DNA of 30,028 bases, taken from positions 1-30,028 of IMG/VR virus record IMGVR_UViG_3300037136_000061; one strand, 5' to 3'. The position numbers and the translations under genes are program-made. Under the pieces are notes generated by a model. It was given only the letters and a program-made list of their open reading frames with translations, did not search any database and was not told the origin of the DNA. Source of the DNA: a virus. Numbering within the stretch: position 1 is the first letter of the stretch; the number at the start of each line of letters is the position of its first letter. Shown one piece after another: positions 27,473-30,028 of this stretch.

Positions 27473-27940
27473 TCACTTCTCACTCTCTAACACGTACAAG
27501 CCAAATAAATTAGCCTCTGCCTCTGCTAATTCATTGTCTGCACGTAAAGTAAAACGGCCTTCCTCATCATACACCTTATACCAGGAAGGCGGCCTATTTC
27601 TTTGTATGACACAAACCGCCTGTCCCACGGACCAAGCCTCGTCCATCTTAGGTAGCATCTTTCCTAATACTTCCATTGTCCTTGCAATCTCCGGCTTGCC
27701 TCGAATCCCGCTATCAATAAATCCCTGCAAAAATTCACTTCTGGGGCGCACCCAACCCGAACCTTCATAAACAGCGTTAACATAAACCGTGCCACTTCCA
27801 CCACCACCGCCCGCACTCCCACCCGATCCGCCAGTGCCACCGTTGCCCACACTAAAAGGCGCATTAATTACGCAATAAGGCATATGATGTTTTGGGTCCG
27901 ATCCAATCATGCCTGGGTAAGCGTGGCATGTACATTGCAT
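27473..27940 (-). CDS. Tandem paralogue 3 with Cys/His head and Gly-rich linker
   Basis: GAGGAG lies 6 bases before the ATG. The 155-residue product begins with a CTCHAYPGM...HHMPYC metal-type motif (residues 3-23) and a glycine linker (GNGGTGGSGGSAGGGGGSG, about 32-50). The family body follows: a helix with EIARTMEVLGKMLPKMDEAW, then AVCVIQRNRPPSWYKVYDEE, ending LAEAEANLFGLYV. It thus adds a zinc-type head to the shared domain. Function unknown. Confidence 0.6.
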   Translation of the reverse strand: MQCTCHAYPGMIGSDPKHHMPYCVINAPFSVGNGGTGGSGGSAGGGGGSGTVYVNAVYEGSGWVRPRSEFLQGFIDSGIRGKPEIARTMEVLGKMLPKMDEAWSVGQAVCVIQRNRPPSWYKVYDEEGRFTLRADNELAEAEANLFGLYVLESEK

Positions 27941-27955
27941 ACGATTCTCCTCAGT

Positions 27956-28120
27956 TTAAACGATCTCTTCAACCGTTTCGTCACAGAATTCTTGACCGCC
28001 GACCGTTTCAGGGGGGAACTGTCCACCCGCTACCATATCGACTGCCTCTTGCTCACTATCTGCATTGACCTCAAATGTTTTAGCTACAGTATAATATTCA
28101 ACTACGCGATATCGTTTCAT
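27956..28120 (-). CDS. Small protein, 54 residues (MKRYRVVEYYTV type)
   Basis: The product begins MKRYRVVEYYTVAKTFEVNA, followed by ADSEQEAVDMVAGG and an acidic end (CDETVEEIV). The strand-then-helix plan, 'kryrVteY.tv...ievEAdseeEAle', is frequent among phage miniproteins. AAAGGA lies 6 bases before the ATG. The stop lies in a GTTTAAAC palindrome, just before the next gene's GAGGAG. Confidence 0.72.
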   Translation of the reverse strand: MKRYRVVEYYTVAKTFEVNADSEQEAVDMVAGGQFPPETVGGQEFCDETVEEIV

Positions 28121-28184
28121 ATAAATCCTTTCAGTTGAAAAACACTTCTCAGATTATTGCAAGCCCTATGCCAAAAAATGACCC

Positions 28185-28355
28185 CTACCCTTCTTCCTTA
28201 TACTCAATTAGTTTAGTATCTTCCGCCGCGTCTAGGGCTTCCGATAGCCTCTCATAAACTTCCCTATAGCGCGCATCGGTTTCGCCTAGCGTGCCGATTT
28301 CCCCGGCAAGCTTCCAAAGTTTTAACATGTGTTTATTATACTTAATTTGACTCAT
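28185..28355 (-). CDS. Small helical protein, 56 residues
   Basis: The start at 28355 has AAAGGG 6 bases upstream; an ATG at 28370 overlapping the previous stop is the alternative. The product is helical (LKLWKLAGEIGTLGETDARY, then YERLSEALDAAEDTKLIEYK). It is followed by a 64-base spacer before the next gene. Function unknown. Confidence 0.55.
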   Translation of the reverse strand: MSQIKYNKHMLKLWKLAGEIGTLGETDARYREVYERLSEALDAAEDTKLIEYKEEG

Positions 28356-28366
28356 ATAGTTCCCTT

Positions 28367-28600
28367 TCATTCTTCAAAAGTCAGGCCCAGTGCATTCAAG
28401 GCATGCACATAAACATGGTTTGATTGCATTTTGCCGTCTATCTCGCGAGGGTTAAGATCATTATCCTCGCACCACGTATAATAGTTTTCTCCCTCAGTTT
28501 CAAGAATATAGTCGGCGAGCTTCATTAATGCGTTAAACCGTTCCATAGTTGACTTAATGGCATCTACGGTTGTCAGGGTATCGTTTTTTAGTTTACCCAT
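28367..28600 (-). CDS. Hypothetical protein, 77 residues
   Basis: The start at 28600 has AAAGGG 6 bases upstream, within the end of the preceding gene; an ATG at 28615 overlaps that gene's stop. The product is helical (TTVDAIKSTMERFNALMKLA), with YYTWCEDNDLNPREID near the middle and a helical end (VYVHALNALGLTFEE). Function unknown. Confidence 0.58.
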   Translation of the reverse strand: MGKLKNDTLTTVDAIKSTMERFNALMKLADYILETEGENYYTWCEDNDLNPREIDGKMQSNHVYVHALNALGLTFEE

Positions 28601-28611
28601 ATAAAGCCCTT

Positions 28612-28974
28612 TCATTTAATCCGATTAACAGTGTTAAAAGCAACCACGCCCGAAAATAAATCCTTTCTTATGACTTTCAAGCCCAGTTTTTCGGCGTTTT
28701 CCAAGTTACTGCCATAGTAGTTTAGCTTAATGGTTTTGACTCCCTTGCTAGCCCGCGCAGTATCGTCAACCGTCGGGTTAATGGCAGGTATTGCCCTGTT
28801 AATGGCATAGACGGCGTTAGATATCTCGACGCCATACAAATGACCTAGATTGCCTGATTTTCTGGCATTAGCCCATTCTTTTGAATCCATTTCCACGACG
28901 ACGGTAACAAGAAACCCCACCCCCAAAAACTCTTTGTCATGGTCTGAGGCATATACCGATTTAATTTCAAACAT
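28612..28974 (-). CDS. Hypothetical protein, 120 residues
   Basis: AAGGAG lies 7 bases before the ATG. The product is alpha/beta (FEIKSVYASDHDKEFLGVGF, VTVVVEMDSKEW, helical VEISNAVYAINRAI) with a C-terminal strand pair (KTIKLNYYGSN, KVIRKDLFSGVVAF). No signal peptide or membrane segment. It is separated by 13 bases from the clamp-like gene upstream and may be expressed with it. Function unknown. Confidence 0.6.
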   Translation of the reverse strand: MFEIKSVYASDHDKEFLGVGFLVTVVVEMDSKEWANARKSGNLGHLYGVEISNAVYAINRAIPAINPTVDDTARASKGVKTIKLNYYGSNLENAEKLGLKVIRKDLFSGVVAFNTVNRIK

Positions 28975-28987
28975 GACTTAACTCCTT

Positions 28988-29632
28988 TCAAACATACAAC
29001 GGTTTTTTATCTTGTTTTGAATCTCGCATAGGCATAGCTAAAGAAAACCAAGGCGCTACGTCAAAAGACGCCCCGCACGGCAAAAACACAAATGCATTGC
29101 CCGGTCCGGTTTCGCCACTAGACGGCGTCGAAACATACGCGTCAATTTCCTGCCCGGCAAAAGGCTTTAGCAGGTTGAGATTAATCAACCGCGAGTTATC
29201 ATAACCGCCGCCTAAAGCAATCATGGGGATATTGCTTAGAATGATACTAACGTCAACCCCTTTTGTGTTTTTCGATAAATCGGCAACCCATGCCGGAACT
29301 AGCAATTGCAACCGCTTGTAGCCCGTTTTCAATTTCTCGCTATTCGGTAGGATTGCGTCAACGTCCGGCGTGTTATAAGACTCGCCTTTGACGACCTCAA
29401 GAGTATCATTTGGACCTAGTGTTAAAGCCGTGGTATCCGGTTCGCCGATGAGGCGCGCCAAAACTTTAATTTCATTGTATAGGTCACGGCGTGCTAGCAG
29501 TCTAACGCCGTTAGTCGCGGCGACGCATTGGGATTTATCGCAGATAAAGATTTTGTTATGGTATCTATCGTCTTTAGTCCCTGAGAATTCTAACAGGTCG
29601 GCATATTTTGAAACGGGTTTTTTCTTTGACAT
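28988..29632 (-). CDS. Possible sliding-clamp-like DNA protein
   Basis: The 214-residue product has features of DNA polymerase beta-clamp domains: KIFICDKSQCVAATNGVRLLA (about 27-47, compare 'g.l.ATDG.RL'), a second such strip near ISNIPMIALGGGYDNSRLIN (about 134-154), helix NLLKPFAG, and a C-terminal AFVFLPCG...LAMPMR close (compare '..imPmr' in clamps). It is shorter than a full three-domain clamp and lacks obvious internal repeats. AAAGGAT lies 6 bases before the ATG. A decoy clamp or a partner of phage replication is possible; the family call is moderate. Confidence 0.42.
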   Translation of the reverse strand: MSKKKPVSKYADLLEFSGTKDDRYHNKIFICDKSQCVAATNGVRLLARRDLYNEIKVLARLIGEPDTTALTLGPNDTLEVVKGESYNTPDVDAILPNSEKLKTGYKRLQLLVPAWVADLSKNTKGVDVSIILSNIPMIALGGGYDNSRLINLNLLKPFAGQEIDAYVSTPSSGETGPGNAFVFLPCGASFDVAPWFSLAMPMRDSKQDKKPLYV

Positions 29633-29643
29633 AAATTATCCTT

Positions 29644-30028
29644 TCATTTCAATATTTTAGAACACTGTTTTACAAAACTCAGATACATTTTTATCTGTTT
29701 AGGGGAATATTTTTCCTGAATCCCAATTTGTTTATAGTTTTTTAGCCAATATTTAATTGTATGGGTATGACAACCTATAGTTACATTTTCAGTGCCATAA
29801 AAATAGGCCGTATGTTTTTCAAATTGAAAACTTAATATTGCCTTACCCTCCAATATAGTTTTAGACAGGTTAGCCCCAGACAGGTTAGCCCCAGACAGGT
29901 TAGCCCCATACAGGTCAGCCCCAGACAGGTTAGCCCCAGACAGGTTAGCCCCATACAGGTCAGCCCGAGACAGGTTAGCCCCAGACAGGTTAGCCCCAGA
30001 CAGGTCAGCCCGAGACAGGTTAGCCCCA
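29644..30028 (-). CDS. Pentapeptide-repeat protein, 5' partial
   Basis: The frame is open to the right edge. Eleven complete pentapeptide units ([20 protein letters not shown]) lie next to the edge, then a unique C-terminal domain ([20 protein letters not shown], then [19 protein letters not shown] and [20 protein letters not shown]). Pentapeptide repeats fold into a right-handed quadrilateral helix; some protect DNA gyrase by mimicking DNA. The C-terminal part with 'IGC.tHtI..W..NY..IG....YS..QI..Y' is usual for phage members. The start lies outside the window, so only the last part can be described. Confidence 0.85.
   Translation of the reverse strand, partial: GANLSRADLSGANLSGANLSRADLYGANLSGANLSGADLYGANLSGANLSGANLSKTILEGKAILSFQFEKHTAYFYGTENVTIGCHTHTIKYWLKNYKQIGIQEKYSPKQIKMYLSFVKQCSKILK
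29863..30027 (-). repeat. 15-bp tandem repeats encoding pentapeptide units
   Basis: Eleven consecutive 15-base units of the form GGGGCTAACCTGTCT, with CGG/GGG, GAC/AAC and TAT/TCT variants, run to the edge of the window. Their near identity points to recent array growth. Confidence 0.92.

Noticed and set aside
29863-30027. Regular short repeats that might suggest a CRISPR array
   Set aside because: Units are 15 bp, contiguous with no spacers, and read in frame as pentapeptide repeats.

Overview
The window looks like part of a large tailed bacteriophage genome with a contractile tail (myovirus type). The left edge carries the end of a tail sheath gene followed by a tube-type gene. Downstream lie repeat-rich fibre-like virion genes, three free-standing HNH endonuclease genes of homing type, a serine recombinase, and a long block of tiny, overlapping leftward genes typical of a phage early/accessory region. 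Signal peptides, a perfect lipobox (IAGC) and ordinary Shine-Dalgarno and sigma70-like signals suggest a Gram-negative host. No tRNA, rRNA, CRISPR array or insertion sequence was seen.

Layout. (1) 1-11255, rightward: tail sheath (5' end outside the window) with an ice-binding-type DUF3494 domain inserted, tail tube, HNH endonuclease 1, three small structural or unknown genes, two large mosaic-repeat fibre-like proteins, a beta-rich virion protein, and a papain-fold (YiiX/NlpC-P60-like) hydrolase. (2) 11265-13312, mixed strands: a compact set of small membrane and coiled-coil proteins that could be a lysis module (holin-like, spanin-like). (3) 13313-13655: an AT-rich non-coding gap with a probable terminator and promoter. 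(4) 13656-15796, rightward: HNH endonuclease 2, whose end overlaps a three-gene operon of unknown small phage proteins. (5) 15793-30028, almost entirely leftward: about 45 small genes, many joined by ATGA/GTGA overlaps. They include a serine recombinase, an Ala/Tyr-repeat protein resembling Imm-5-like immunity proteins, zinc-ribbon miniproteins, a PA14-domain lipoprotein, three tandem paralogues, a possible sliding-clamp-like protein and a pentapeptide-repeat protein cut by the right edge. HNH endonuclease 3 (25988-26632) is the only rightward gene in this block.

How it fits together. The left third builds the tail and its host-contact parts; the 11-13 kb cluster probably serves exit or envelope functions; the right half is probably expressed during takeover of the host and is mostly of unknown function. 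Several small genes (17323-17652, 21574-21912, 23164-23310, 25202-25345, 27956-28120) were found by reading directly between longer genes. Many starts were moved inward to an ATG with a good ribosome binding site.

The most striking observation is the DUF3494 domain in the sheath. Its halves appear in swapped (circularly permuted) order, placed exactly in a loop of the sheath fold. Also notable are a recurrent AATCTTAT motif just upstream of rightward genes, a recurrent AAGTGATTTTTATG start signal on leftward genes, and near-leaderless promoters in front of HNH genes.
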